Shown here in pieces: positions 1 through 7,752 of a stretch of 23,301 nt of DNA (its first letter is position 1; the number at the start of each line of letters is the position of its first letter). The notes under the pieces are model-generated. The model saw only the letters and a program-made list of their open reading frames with translations, was not told where the DNA came from and searched no databases. The stretch covers positions 869-24,169 of the forward strand of contig DDSA01000253.1 in the NCBI GenBank assembly GCA_002343715.1, given 5' to 3'. The position numbers were made by a program, and so were the translations under genes. Source of the stretch: Phycisphaerales bacterium UBA2402 (GTDB lineage Bacteria; Planctomycetota; Phycisphaerae; Phycisphaerales; UBA1924).

Positions 1-52
1 AGGGGGCGGTGGCCGCGGCGATGGGGATGTAAGCAAGGTCCAGGGCGTTCAT
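1..52 (-). CDS. Possible 3-deoxy-D-manno-octulosonic acid (Kdo) transferase, N-terminus only
   Basis: The minus strand reads from an ATG at 52 to the window edge and gives 17 residues, MNALDLAYIPIAAATAP, with no stop. The pattern of a short polar start, a hydrophobic helix and then Ala-Thr-Ala-Pro resembles the membrane-anchor start of planctomycete KdtA/WaaA. That enzyme adds Kdo to lipid A precursors at the inner membrane. Only the first residues are visible, so the assignment rests on resemblance of the N-terminus alone. The catalytic part lies outside the window. No clear Shine-Dalgarno site precedes the ATG. A 10-bp direct repeat, GTTCATCGCG, occurs at 47-56 and 64-73 around this start. 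Confidence 0.3.
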   Translation of the reverse strand, partial: MNALDLAYIPIAAATAP

Positions 53-123
53 CGCGAGCGACGGTTCATCGCGCGGAACGGCGCGAGCACGAACGGCACA
101 TCGGGCCGGAAGCCCGGGAAAAG

Positions 124-196
124 TGGGCAGGCGGGGATTCGAACCCCGAACCCTTCGCGTGTAAAGCGAATGCTCTAGCCGTTGAGCTACCCGCCC
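124..196 (-). tRNA. tRNA-Val (anticodon UAC)
   Basis: The minus strand folds into a full cloverleaf of 73 nt. The acceptor stem pairs GGGCGGG with CCTGCCC (one G-U pair) and ends in discriminator A. The anticodon stem is TTCGC/GCGAA with loop TTTACAC, which places anticodon TAC at 161-163; this reads GUA and GUG valine codons. The T arm is the standard GGTTCGAATCC type closed by G-C pairs. The 3' CCA is not encoded, because the next bases are CTT, so it must be added after transcription. The tRNA lies on the same strand as the genes on either side. Confidence 0.95.
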
Positions 197-244
197 TCGG
201 GTGGTTCATCGTAGTAGGTGTGCGCTCGAGCCGAGAGGGCATAA

Positions 245-258
245 GAGCCTTCAGGCTC
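245..258 (-). terminator. Small stem-loop over the pdhA stop codon, weak terminator candidate
   Basis: Read on the minus strand, GAGCC-TGAA-GGCTC forms a 5-bp G/C-rich stem with a 4-nt loop. The loop contains the TGA stop of the E1 alpha gene. The bases after the stem are TTATGCCC, a poor U-tract. It may end or weaken transcription of the purF-mqnD-pdhA run ahead of the tRNA, but the short stem and weak U-tract leave this uncertain. Confidence 0.25.
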
Positions 259-1366
259 CGCTTGCCAGGCCGGCCTGCTCCGGGGCCTGGCCAAGGCTGT
301 TGGTTCGCATCGTGCGCTTCTGAACATCCAGTTCGGAGGGCAGTTGGGCGTAGGTGTAGTCAAAGATGTCGTGCACGGTCGGTTTGGCGATCCCCTCGGC
401 GGCCCGAACGACTTCCGTGACCATCGCCTTGGCCGCCTCGTCCAACTCCGCCTGTTTCTGATCGTCCCAGAGTCCCTTGACGGTCAGGTACTTGCGGAGC
501 CGGATGATCGGGTCCTTGCCCTGCCACGCCTCCACTTCCTTGGGATCGCGGTAGCGTCTGGCATCATCGGCGGTCGTGTGGTCGGCGAGCCGATAGGTGA
601 CTGCCTCGATGAAGGAAGGACCCCCGCCGGCCCTGGCACGCTCGATGGCGTCTCGTGTGACTTTGTACACGGCCATGAGATCGTTCCCATCAACTTGGGT
701 CGTGGGCATCCCGTACGCGAGCGCCTTCTGCGCGACGGTTTCACTGTTCATCTGCGACTCCCTCGGAACGGAGATCGCCCAGTGGTTGTTCTGGCAGAAG
801 AAGACCGTGGGTGTCTGGAACGTGCTGGCGAAGTTCATCGCCTCGTGAAAATCTCCCTCGCTGGTGGCGCCGTCACCAAAGAATGTGATCGCCACGCTGG
901 GTTCCTTCTTGAGTTTCATGGCCCAGGCGATGCCGGTGGCGTGGAGCATCTGCGTTCCGATCGGGATGCACAGCGGGGTCATGCGCACTCCTTCGGGGAT
1001 CTGATTGCCGCGTTCATCGCCCATCCAGTGCAGGAGCACGTAATGCATCGGCAGGCCGTGCATCCACAGGGCGGCGTTCTCGCGGTAACAGGGGCAGAGC
1101 CAGTCCACGCCCCGCTTGGCCGCGAAACCGGCTCCGATCGCCGCGGCTTCCTGCCCCTTGTTCTGCGGGTAGGTGCCCATGCGTCCGGACCGTTGCAGTT
1201 TGAAGGCCGTCTCGTCGAGCGCGCGGCAACGGCACATGTATTGGTACAACTCAAGCACCTGCTCGTCGCTGAGGGTGTCTTTGACGAGTTTTTCATCGAC
1301 GACGCCGTGCTCGTCCATGATCTGCACGTAGTCGATCTTGGCTTGATAGGCTGTCCGGATGGGCAT
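251..1366 (-). CDS. pdhA: Pyruvate dehydrogenase E1 component, alpha subunit (Bacillus-type)
   Basis: This is the thiamine diphosphate-binding alpha subunit of a heterotetrameric 2-oxo acid dehydrogenase E1, which decarboxylates pyruvate and passes the acetyl group to the E2 lipoyl arm. From ATG 1366 the product has 371 residues, normal for the family. The ThDP motif runs from GDGATSEGDFHEA at about 164 to the Asn pair at 193-194. HGLPM (about 103) and GNQIPEG (about 120) match the Bacillus/BCKDH-like E1 alpha branch, not the mitochondrial-type branch. A GTG at 1411 would add 15 residues, but those look unconserved and neither start has a clear ribosome-binding site. It lies just downstream of mqnD, probably in one transcript. 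The E1 beta and E2 genes are about 9 kb away on the other strand. A branched-chain or broader substrate cannot be excluded. Confidence 0.9.
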   Translation of the reverse strand: MPIRTAYQAKIDYVQIMDEHGVVDEKLVKDTLSDEQVLELYQYMCRCRALDETAFKLQRSGRMGTYPQNKGQEAAAIGAGFAAKRGVDWLCPCYRENAALWMHGLPMHYVLLHWMGDERGNQIPEGVRMTPLCIPIGTQMLHATGIAWAMKLKKEPSVAITFFGDGATSEGDFHEAMNFASTFQTPTVFFCQNNHWAISVPRESQMNSETVAQKALAYGMPTTQVDGNDLMAVYKVTRDAIERARAGGGPSFIEAVTYRLADHTTADDARRYRDPKEVEAWQGKDPIIRLRKYLTVKGLWDDQKQAELDEAAKAMVTEVVRAAEGIAKPTVHDIFDYTYAQLPSELDVQKRTMRTNSLGQAPEQAGLASGA

Positions 1367-1417
1367 GGGCCGATCGTAGGTGGGGCGGCCCGCCCCGTCG
1401 CCTTCACGCACCAGGGT

Positions 1418-2386
1418 TCAACGGACATCGAGCACCCCGGGGTGTGGACACAGCCCCAGCCCGTGGCCACGAGTCAGGAGCGTGCGAACAGCCTCGTGAC
1501 CTTGCTCTCCCATGTCCACGGTCAAGGCATTGACATACATCGAGATGTAGCGGTCGATGCGTTCCAACGTCGGAGGCCGGGCCACATCGGCCCCTTTTTT
1601 CGCCGCGTTAGCCAGGGCAAATGGAAGGGTGTATCGGACGGATTCCTCTCTTCTTGCCAACGCATACGCGATGCTCTCTCGAAGGAGACCCACCACCTTC
1701 GAGGTGGTCCCGTCCCCGAATCGTTCATCAAGATCGCGGCGGATGGCGTTGCATCCCAGCGGCACCGGAAGGCCGGTCTCGTTTTTCCACCACGCTCCCA
1801 GATCACAGATCAGGCCAAGACCAGCACCCTCGTACAGAATCTGACCCTCGTGGATCACTATCCCTGCGCCGACCTCGCCGGATGCAACGGCCGGGATCAC
1901 GCGATCAAAGGGCATCTCGATGAACCGTTCAGGGCGTTGGGCGATAGCGCCGGGGCCGATGAGTATCGCCAGAAGTAAGAAAGCGGTTGTTCTCCGACCG
2001 GGCACCGCGATGGTGAGGGCGGGGTCGGACAGTACATCCCGCGCGTTTCCGTCGAGCCGATCGCATACGCCGGGTGGTGCGATGACCTTGGGGCCAAAGC
2101 CGTCTCCGAACGAAGCGCCGCATGCGGTGATGGCGTAGCGGTCCTGGACATCGCAATATGAACGGAACGAGAGTGCCGTGATGTCGAAATCTCCGATCTC
2201 GGCGGCCCGGCGATTCAGCGCTTCGATGTCGGCGGGTATCGCGCGAAACTGAATCGGCCAGGTGTCCAGCCGGGGGAGTGCATCCTCGGACTGGATGCGA
2301 GCGCCGTCCGGAAGCACCTTGCCGGTGAGCGGCCACCACATGAAGGCATCGTCGGGGTCGGGTGAATGGGCGAGTGTGAGGAGCAC
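1418..2386 (-). CDS. mqnD: 1,4-dihydroxy-6-naphthoate synthase, futalosine menaquinone pathway
   Basis: This 322-residue protein belongs to the MqnA/MqnD family, which has a periplasmic-binding-protein-like fold, and fits MqnD best. MqnD converts cyclic dehypoxanthinyl futalosine to 1,4-dihydroxy-6-naphthoate in menaquinone synthesis. Supporting motifs are LAHSPDPDDAF at the N-terminus (about 5-15), VPGRRTTA (128-135), VIHEGQ (177-182, with the family's catalytic His at 179) and DLGAWW (195-200). There is no signal peptide, as expected for this cytosolic branch. The start is GTG at 2386; no better in-frame start lies upstream, and the motif begins a few residues in. The stop at 1418-1420 is 51 nt before the chosen pdhA ATG, and purF ends 65 nt upstream. 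The presence of mqnD implies the organism makes menaquinone by the futalosine route. Confidence 0.88.
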   Translation of the reverse strand: MLLTLAHSPDPDDAFMWWPLTGKVLPDGARIQSEDALPRLDTWPIQFRAIPADIEALNRRAAEIGDFDITALSFRSYCDVQDRYAITACGASFGDGFGPKVIAPPGVCDRLDGNARDVLSDPALTIAVPGRRTTAFLLLAILIGPGAIAQRPERFIEMPFDRVIPAVASGEVGAGIVIHEGQILYEGAGLGLICDLGAWWKNETGLPVPLGCNAIRRDLDERFGDGTTSKVVGLLRESIAYALARREESVRYTLPFALANAAKKGADVARPPTLERIDRYISMYVNALTVDMGEQGHEAVRTLLTRGHGLGLCPHPGVLDVR

Positions 2387-2451
2387 GATGAGTATCTGAG
2401 AACGTGAGTGTGATGCGGCCCGCGGGGGAGAGGCGTGGCACGGTTACCCGC

Positions 2452-3945
2452 TCAGGTGGCGAACATCCGGAGTTGCTCGGACTCGATGATCCGTTCGGTG
2501 CTGGGATGCTCGGGATCAAGGCGGTACTCGCCCGTCCAGCAGGCGGTGCAATAGTGAGCCCCCGGCCTGCTCATGCACGAGAGCAGGCCTTCCATTGAAA
2601 GATAATGGAGGGTGTCAACCCCCAAATAGGCCCTGATATCTTCGATACTCCGCCCCGTCGCCACCAGTTCGCTCCGCCTGGCGAAGTCAACTCCGAAGTA
2701 GCACGGGTGGCGGATCGGCGGGCAGGAAATACGCAGGTGAATTTCACTGGCTCCGAAAGAACGGAGTTGGTCCATCTTGGCCTTCGTAGTCGTGCCTCTC
2801 ACGATCGAATCATCGACGATCACCAGACGCTTGCCCCGGACAAGTTCGTCGATGATGTTCAGTTTGAGACGAACAGCCGCCTGCCGCTGCTCCTGACTTG
2901 GCTTGATGAAGGTTCGGCCCACGTACCGGTTGGGCACGATCGCCTCTCGGTATGAAATACCCGAGAATCTCGCGAAACCCAGCGCTGCGCTCCGGCCTGA
3001 ATCCGGCATCGGCACCACGTAATCCGCGAGGGCGGGTGCCTCGCGGGCGAGTTGTTCTCCCAATCGTTCGCGGGTCACCTCCACGTTCTGTCCGAAGATC
3101 ACGCTCGCCGGATTGGCGAAATAGACATGCTCGAAGGCGCAGTGCGCCGGGCGGGGCGCGGCTTCAGCGTATCGGCGGCTGTGCAGTCCGTCTTCGCGGG
3201 CCGTGACGATCTCCCCCGGTTCGACCTCTCGGACAAACACAGCCCCCACGACGTCGAGCGCCACCGTCTCACTCGCGAAGACGTACGCCCCATCGGGCAG
3301 GCGGCCGATCACCAGAGGCCGCCATCCCCACGGATCACGCGCTGCTTCGATCCGATCGGGAAAGAGGAAGAGAAGGCTGAACGCGCCCTGAAGATATCGC
3401 AGCGTCGAGCCGAGCGGGTCCGGTGCCTGCTGCTGGCGTGGCGATGCGAGCAGATGGATGATGACCTCCGTGTCGCTGGTCGTGTGGAACAGGTGGCCGG
3501 CCTGCTCGAACTTGAGACGCAGCGCCTCCGCGTTGATGAGATTGCCGTTGTGGGCTACAGCGACCTGGCCCCCGATGTAGTTCTCAAGCAGTGGCTGTGC
3601 GTTGCAAGCCAGACTCCCACCAGCGGTCGAATAACGATTATGACCGATCGCCCCGCTCGCGCCGACCGCGTTGAGTTCCTCGATGGTGTCTCCGTCGAAG
3701 ACCTCGGCCACCAAACCCATGCCGGTATGATGGTTCAGTTTGGTCCCGTCCGAGACGGCGATTCCGGCGGACTCCTGCCCGCGGTGCTGCTGTGCATACA
3801 ACCCCAAGTAGCACAGGCCGGCCCCCCGAGCGTGGCCCCAGACACCGAACACACCACATTTTTCTTTCGGCAAGCAGTGATTCGCTACCCCCGGTTGACG
3901 CGGGGCATCGTGTCGTGCATATCGAGGAAGTGAAATGTTCGCCAT
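2452..3945 (-). CDS. purF: Amidophosphoribosyltransferase (glutamine PRPP amidotransferase)
   Basis: PurF catalyses the first committed step of purine synthesis, making phosphoribosylamine from PRPP and glutamine. The 497-residue product has an N-terminal Ntn glutaminase domain. Its presumed nucleophile is Cys30 in KEKCGVFG, so a 29-residue propeptide must be removed. Glutaminase motifs include QQHRGQESAG (52-61), GHNRYST (101-107) and AHNGNL (131-136). The C-terminal phosphoribosyltransferase domain carries the PRPP loop VIVDDSIVRGTT (375-386). Cys269, Cys415, Cys466 and Cys469 match the 4Fe-4S ligands of the Bacillus subtilis-type enzyme, so this is probably the oxygen-sensitive cluster-containing form. 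The start at ATG 3945 fits the length and leaves an ordinary propeptide. It probably leads the purF-mqnD-pdhA transcript. Confidence 0.96.
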   Translation of the reverse strand: MANISLPRYARHDAPRQPGVANHCLPKEKCGVFGVWGHARGAGLCYLGLYAQQHRGQESAGIAVSDGTKLNHHTGMGLVAEVFDGDTIEELNAVGASGAIGHNRYSTAGGSLACNAQPLLENYIGGQVAVAHNGNLINAEALRLKFEQAGHLFHTTSDTEVIIHLLASPRQQQAPDPLGSTLRYLQGAFSLLFLFPDRIEAARDPWGWRPLVIGRLPDGAYVFASETVALDVVGAVFVREVEPGEIVTAREDGLHSRRYAEAAPRPAHCAFEHVYFANPASVIFGQNVEVTRERLGEQLAREAPALADYVVPMPDSGRSAALGFARFSGISYREAIVPNRYVGRTFIKPSQEQRQAAVRLKLNIIDELVRGKRLVIVDDSIVRGTTTKAKMDQLRSFGASEIHLRISCPPIRHPCYFGVDFARRSELVATGRSIEDIRAYLGVDTLHYLSMEGLLSCMSRPGAHYCTACWTGEYRLDPEHPSTERIIESEQLRMFAT

Positions 3946-4071
3946 GATCCGAACGCATGGTACCGGGCTGCAAGGTTCATTACAGGCTGAGTGGAAGATT
4001 GATGCGCTGAATGAAGAAAGAATGTCAGCCGGGGGAAATCCGTAAGGATATTGTTAGGTTTCCTGCTCCAG

Positions 4072-4094
4072 TTGACACTGTGCCGATCTACAAT
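4072..4094 (+). promoter_or_regulatory. Promoter-like elements upstream of the 7TM-HD gene, poor spacing
   Basis: A perfect TTGACA lies at 4072-4077 and a TACAAT at 4089-4094, in the 195-nt gap between the divergent purF and 7TM-HD genes. Each looks like a sigma-70 element, but they are only 11 bp apart, too close to work as a standard pair. One of them may pair with a weaker partner, for example TTGTTA at 4051-4056. This is the best candidate for a start site in the gap, at low confidence. Confidence 0.2.
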
Positions 4095-4140
4095 GGCCGG
4101 TCACTCGCCCACGCTGCTCAAACGATGCGTGGGGCACACG

Positions 4141-6492
4141 ATGGCTAAAGACCCACTCAAACCGACCTCTCGCGTCGAATCCGTGACACGGAGTGTTCGT
4201 AGCCGCAGACAGGATCTGGCCACGCGCCTCCTGAATCAGGAAGGTGTCGCGGAACGTGTCATCGATACGTTGTCGGCACGGAACACAGGCCTCGGATTGC
4301 TTGTTGTGGGGATCTTCGCTGTCGTCAGCAGCCTCTTGGTGATCTGGGCGAGGCAGCAGCCCCTGGTCGCGGTCGGCAAGATCATGGACGAGACTCGCCT
4401 GGTGCGGATCAGTCTCTCTCTCGAGGATACAGCCCAGACTTTGCGAGCCAAAGAAGCCGCCCGCCAATCAACGCCGCGTGTCTACAACTCGGATAACGCC
4501 GCGATCGAGAAAATCGCCCAGTCCATTGAGAATCTACCCCGCGCTTTGTCCAGTGCCCAGAGCTTGGAGGCCGTGGACCCGTCCATCCGAGAGCAGTTCG
4601 GGCTCACACCGGAACTGCTGACAGCGGTCAAGGCAGAGGCCGTGGATGGCGAGCCAAGCGGTGCATGGATCTCGAAGGTGAATCAACTCGCCTCCCTTCT
4701 CAAGCGCCGACCGATGCTGGACCAACAGGCGTACCAGAAGTCCGTGCAGGAAGGCACTCACCAGATGGTCAAACTGGTGACGTCACCGACCGAATCGGTC
4801 CTGGTCTTTCGCGGCGAGGTGGTCAACGTTGAAGACAAGGCTCTGTCCGAGGTTGTCACGATCCTCGCCCGCGATGCGGGTTTCACGGGGCCCGCCCGAG
4901 AACTGGTTGCTTCCCGACTGCGTATCAACCCGACTCCGACATTCACCTTCGACGCCGCGGCGACGGCGACGGCCCAGAATGAGGCCGCGGCCGATGTGCC
5001 CGCCGTGCGTGTGATCAGTCCACCGGGTCAGATCATTTTTCAGCGTGGGGAAGTGCTGAGTCAGCCCCAGGCCGATCTCTTCCGCGCCGAACTGATCAAC
5101 TACTCGGCGAACGCGGAATACTGGCAGCGCTGGCTCCGTCTGTCAGGCATCGTTGCGGCGGTCATCGCCATCACCGTAGCGCTGACGGGTTACACAACAC
5201 TCTTCTGTCCTCGCATCCGCAACAAGGTATCGCGGATGATCGGTGTCGCGGCGATCATGGGCGCTGGGCTGGCGGCGGCCGTGGTGTCGAGCGCGGCGCT
5301 CCCTCAACTCATCGCGGTGACATCCGTGGCCCCGACGATCTTTGTATCGATGCTTCTCTGCATCGCTTACGACCGCCGGAGCGCCCTGGCGTTCGGGTTG
5401 CTGCACGGTCTTCTGGTCTGCATCGCCCTCAGGGAAAGCGCTGGAACGCTCGCCGTGATGATCGCGGGCATCTCGTGCGTCGTCTGGACCCTTCACGACA
5501 TCCGCGACCGCAACAGCCTCTTCCGAACCTCGATCTTCGCCGCGGTCGGTGCTTCCGCGGCGACCGTGGTCTTCAGCCTCATCGAGCGCCCGCTCCCACC
5601 GCAGATCGTCGGCGAAATTATCCGCGATGCGCTCCTCGCCGCGGCGGGCATGATCGTGGCGGGGGGTGTCGCCCTCTTCCTGCTGCCCATCATCGAGCGG
5701 GCCTTTAATGTCACGACCGGGCTGACGCTCATGGAACTGCGTGATCCAAAGCAGCCTCTGCTGCGGGAGCTGCAGCAACGCGCACCCGGCACCTACACGC
5801 ACGCCTTGAACGTGGCAAGCATCGCGGAAGCCGCGGCGGAGTCCATCGGGGCCGATGGGCTGCTGACGTATGTGGGAGCGCTCTACCACGATGTGGGCAA
5901 GATGAACAAGCCGGAGTACTTTGTCGAGAATCAAACCCGCGGGTTCAACCGTCACGACAAACTCACCCCGGCCATGAGCCTGCTCATCATCGTGGGCCAC
6001 GTCAAGGACGGCATGGAACTCGCCCGCGAGTTCAACCTTCCGCGCAACATCCGGCACTTCATCGAGGCCCACCACGGCACGACACTGGTCGAGTTTTTCT
6101 TCCACCGGGCTCGCCAGCTGGCACAATCCGCCGGCGGCGCGACTTCGGCCCGTCACGAGGACGACGCCGTGGAACCCGAGGATGTCTACCTCCCGGATGA
6201 GTTCGCGTACCGCTACCCCGGCCCCAGGCCCAGGACCAAGGAATGCGCGATCCTCATGATCGCCGACGCCGTGGAGAGCGCGGCAAGAACCCTCTCGGAC
6301 CCGACGCCCAGCCGAATCGAGAACCTCGTTCACTCGATCGCCCACAAGCGATTGCTGGACGGTCAGTTCGACGATTGTGACCTCACCCTGCGAGAACTCA
6401 ACCTGATCGTTGAATCGCTTTCACGCACCGTCGCCAGCATGTTCCACGTTCGGATCGCCTACCCGGAGGCCGCGGTGACCGCGGGGGCGTGA
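4141..6492 (+). CDS. 7TM-HD (PgpH-type) membrane phosphodiesterase, probably acting on a cyclic dinucleotide
   Basis: This 783-residue protein has the full layout of the 7TM receptor-HD family. It has a cytosolic head, a first membrane helix at about 50-70, an extracytoplasmic 7TMR-HDED domain to about 330, seven membrane helices between about 332 and 520, and a cytosolic HD domain. The HD metal-binding pair is His583-Asp584 in YHDVGKMNKPEYF, with further family features THALNVA before it and EAHHGTT after it. Characterised relatives such as PgpH hydrolyse cyclic di-AMP; the substrate here is inferred. ATG 4141 (MAKDPLKPT) is preferred. The frame is open to a TTG at 4051 and an ATG at 4093, but those extensions do not look like coding sequence. 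It is divergent from purF. The MoxR gene begins 84 nt downstream on the same strand. Confidence 0.9.
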   Translation: MAKDPLKPTSRVESVTRSVRSRRQDLATRLLNQEGVAERVIDTLSARNTGLGLLVVGIFAVVSSLLVIWARQQPLVAVGKIMDETRLVRISLSLEDTAQTLRAKEAARQSTPRVYNSDNAAIEKIAQSIENLPRALSSAQSLEAVDPSIREQFGLTPELLTAVKAEAVDGEPSGAWISKVNQLASLLKRRPMLDQQAYQKSVQEGTHQMVKLVTSPTESVLVFRGEVVNVEDKALSEVVTILARDAGFTGPARELVASRLRINPTPTFTFDAAATATAQNEAAADVPAVRVISPPGQIIFQRGEVLSQPQADLFRAELINYSANAEYWQRWLRLSGIVAAVIAITVALTGYTTLFCPRIRNKVSRMIGVAAIMGAGLAAAVVSSAALPQLIAVTSVAPTIFVSMLLCIAYDRRSALAFGLLHGLLVCIALRESAGTLAVMIAGISCVVWTLHDIRDRNSLFRTSIFAAVGASAATVVFSLIERPLPPQIVGEIIRDALLAAAGMIVAGGVALFLLPIIERAFNVTTGLTLMELRDPKQPLLRELQQRAPGTYTHALNVASIAEAAAESIGADGLLTYVGALYHDVGKMNKPEYFVENQTRGFNRHDKLTPAMSLLIIVGHVKDGMELAREFNLPRNIRHFIEAHHGTTLVEFFFHRARQLAQSAGGATSARHEDDAVEPEDVYLPDEFAYRYPGPRPRTKECAILMIADAVESAARTLSDPTPSRIENLVHSIAHKRLLDGQFDDCDLTLRELNLIVESLSRTVASMFHVRIAYPEAAVTAGA

Positions 6493-6576
6493 ACGAGGTC
6501 GCTATACTCGCTGTTCTTCCACGCGGAGCGCCGGTGTCGGCGGGCGGTGGAGGCGATCTCGAGCGACGAATCCTTC

Positions 6577-7503
6577 ATGCACCAAGGCATCCAAAGGCTC
6601 CGAGAGAGCATGGCGGGCGTGCTCTTCGGCGGTGGCCGGAGCATCGATCGTGTCATCTGCTGCCTCCTGGCACGCGGCCATCTCCTGATCGAAGACGTGC
6701 CCGGCGTGGGCAAGACCTTGCTTGCCACAGCGCTCGCGCGGAGCGTCGATTGCACTTTCAGCCGCATCCAGATGACGCCGGATTTTCTGCCCAGCGATCT
6801 CGTCGGGATCACCATACTCGACAAGAGCACAGGTGAGTTTGTTTTTAAGAAGGGGCCGTTGTTCGCCAACATCGTCCTGGCCGACGAGATCAACCGCACC
6901 CCGCCCCGTACCCAAGCCGCCCTGCTCGAAGCCATGAACGAAGCGGCGGTGTCGATGGACGGCGCCACCTACCCGCTGGACCCGCCTTTCATGGTTGTTG
7001 CCACTCAGAACCCGTTCGAGTTCGAGGGAACGTACCCGTTGCCCGAGAATCAGTTGGATCGTTTCCTGATGCGCATCCGATTGGGATATCCAGATCCGGC
7101 GGCCGAGGCCCGCGTGCTGGAGGTTCGCCCGAGCCAGAAACCGCTGCACGATCTGCGACCCGTGCTTCGACGAGCCGAAGTGGTCCGGATGCAGGAGGAT
7201 GTCGACGGGGTTCGAGTGGATCGGTCGCTCATCGAGTACATGGTGGCCCTCGCCGGTGCCAGCCGTGTGCACGAAGGGCTGCTGCACGGTCTTTCACCAC
7301 GGGGAGCTCTCTCTCTCTCGCAGGCGGCCCGGGCGTGGGCCTACATGGACGGACGCGACTACGTGATCCCCGAGGACATCACCGAAAATCTACTACCAGT
7401 GTGCGGGCATCGCATCGTCGCCAAGGGGGTCATGCCGGGCGAGGCCGGTGCGGGCGAACGCATCTGGCGTGAAATTCTTTCCGGCGTTCCCAGCCCGGTC
7501 TGA
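6577..7503 (+). CDS. MoxR-family AAA+ ATPase
   Basis: This 308-residue protein is a stand-alone MoxR ATPase, a chaperone-like AAA+ protein that usually helps assemble or activate partners carrying VWA or DUF58 domains. The Walker A motif is PGVGKT (42-47), Walker B is NIVLADEI (98-105), and the sensor/linker motifs ATQNPFEFEGTYPLPENQLD (142-161) are typical of the family. The C-terminal AAA lid follows, containing SPRGALSLSQAARAWA. A GTG at 6547 would add ten residues; ATG 6577 sits where family members normally start. No VWA, DUF58 or transglutaminase gene lies nearby, so the usual partners are missing. It follows the 7TM-HD gene and is 18 nt from the CDGSH gene, so the three may be co-transcribed. 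Its target is unknown. Confidence 0.9.
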   Translation: MHQGIQRLRESMAGVLFGGGRSIDRVICCLLARGHLLIEDVPGVGKTLLATALARSVDCTFSRIQMTPDFLPSDLVGITILDKSTGEFVFKKGPLFANIVLADEINRTPPRTQAALLEAMNEAAVSMDGATYPLDPPFMVVATQNPFEFEGTYPLPENQLDRFLMRIRLGYPDPAAEARVLEVRPSQKPLHDLRPVLRRAEVVRMQEDVDGVRVDRSLIEYMVALAGASRVHEGLLHGLSPRGALSLSQAARAWAYMDGRDYVIPEDITENLLPVCGHRIVAKGVMPGEAGAGERIWREILSGVPSPV

Positions 7504-7510
7504 TCTGTTC

Positions 7511-7514
7511 AGGA
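7511..7514 (+). promoter_or_regulatory. Ribosome-binding site for the CDGSH gene
   Basis: AGGA lies 7 nt before the ATG at 7522, ideal spacing for a Shine-Dalgarno site. It supports this small ORF as a real gene. Confidence 0.6.
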
Positions 7515-7521
7515 AATCAGC

Positions 7522-7752
7522 ATGCCAAGACTCGTGCGTCACGACGCGATGGGGCCCGTCAAAATCGATCCGGCCCACTGGCCGCGCGATGCCGCGGGCA
7601 ACTTGAAGCCGGTGTGGGTGTGCGCCTGCGGACTCTCGAGAACATTCCCGATCTGCGATGGCGCTCACAAGACCATCGGCCAGGAGGATCAGGACTGTCC
7701 CCGCACGCACGACCCTCGATCGCTCACGAAGGATGACGGGCCTCGTACTTAG
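7522..7752 (+). CDS. Small CDGSH-type iron-sulfur protein
   Basis: This 76-residue protein carries one CDGSH iron-sulfur motif, CACGLSRTFPICDGAH. The expected 2Fe-2S ligands are Cys34, Cys36, Cys45 and His49. The Ser of the name motif is Ala here, which many bacterial members allow. There is no membrane anchor or signal peptide, so it should be a soluble redox or cluster-transfer protein; its partner is unknown. The segment before the motif (IDPAHWPRDAAGNLKPVWVC) matches the beta-strand lead-in common in this family. It has a good ribosome-binding site and follows moxR closely. Its TAG stop (7750-7752) overlaps the TAA stop of the opposing isomerase gene. Confidence 0.88.
   Translation: MPRLVRHDAMGPVKIDPAHWPRDAAGNLKPVWVCACGLSRTFPICDGAHKTIGQEDQDCPRTHDPRSLTKDDGPRT

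Noticed and set aside
124..196. tRNA-Thr reading of the tRNA gene
   Set aside because: The 7-nt anticodon loop is TTTACAC with T33 before TAC, so the anticodon is UAC (valine).
344..1978. Plus-strand open frame of 544 codons
   Set aside because: It lies antisense to pdhA and mqnD, which have clear family motifs. High GC makes long antisense open frames common.
3052..3933. Plus-strand open frame of 293 codons
   Set aside because: It is a shadow of purF, whose catalytic and PRPP-binding motifs are intact on the other strand.
4051..4140. N-terminal extension of the 7TM-HD protein to TTG 4051 or ATG 4093
   Set aside because: The region contains promoter-like elements, and the encoded residues do not look like a family N-terminus; ATG 4141 is simpler.
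5143..6345. Minus-strand open frame of 400 codons
   Set aside because: It is antisense to the 7TM and HD parts of the phosphodiesterase gene and shows only Arg/Asp/Gly-rich composition with no family motif.
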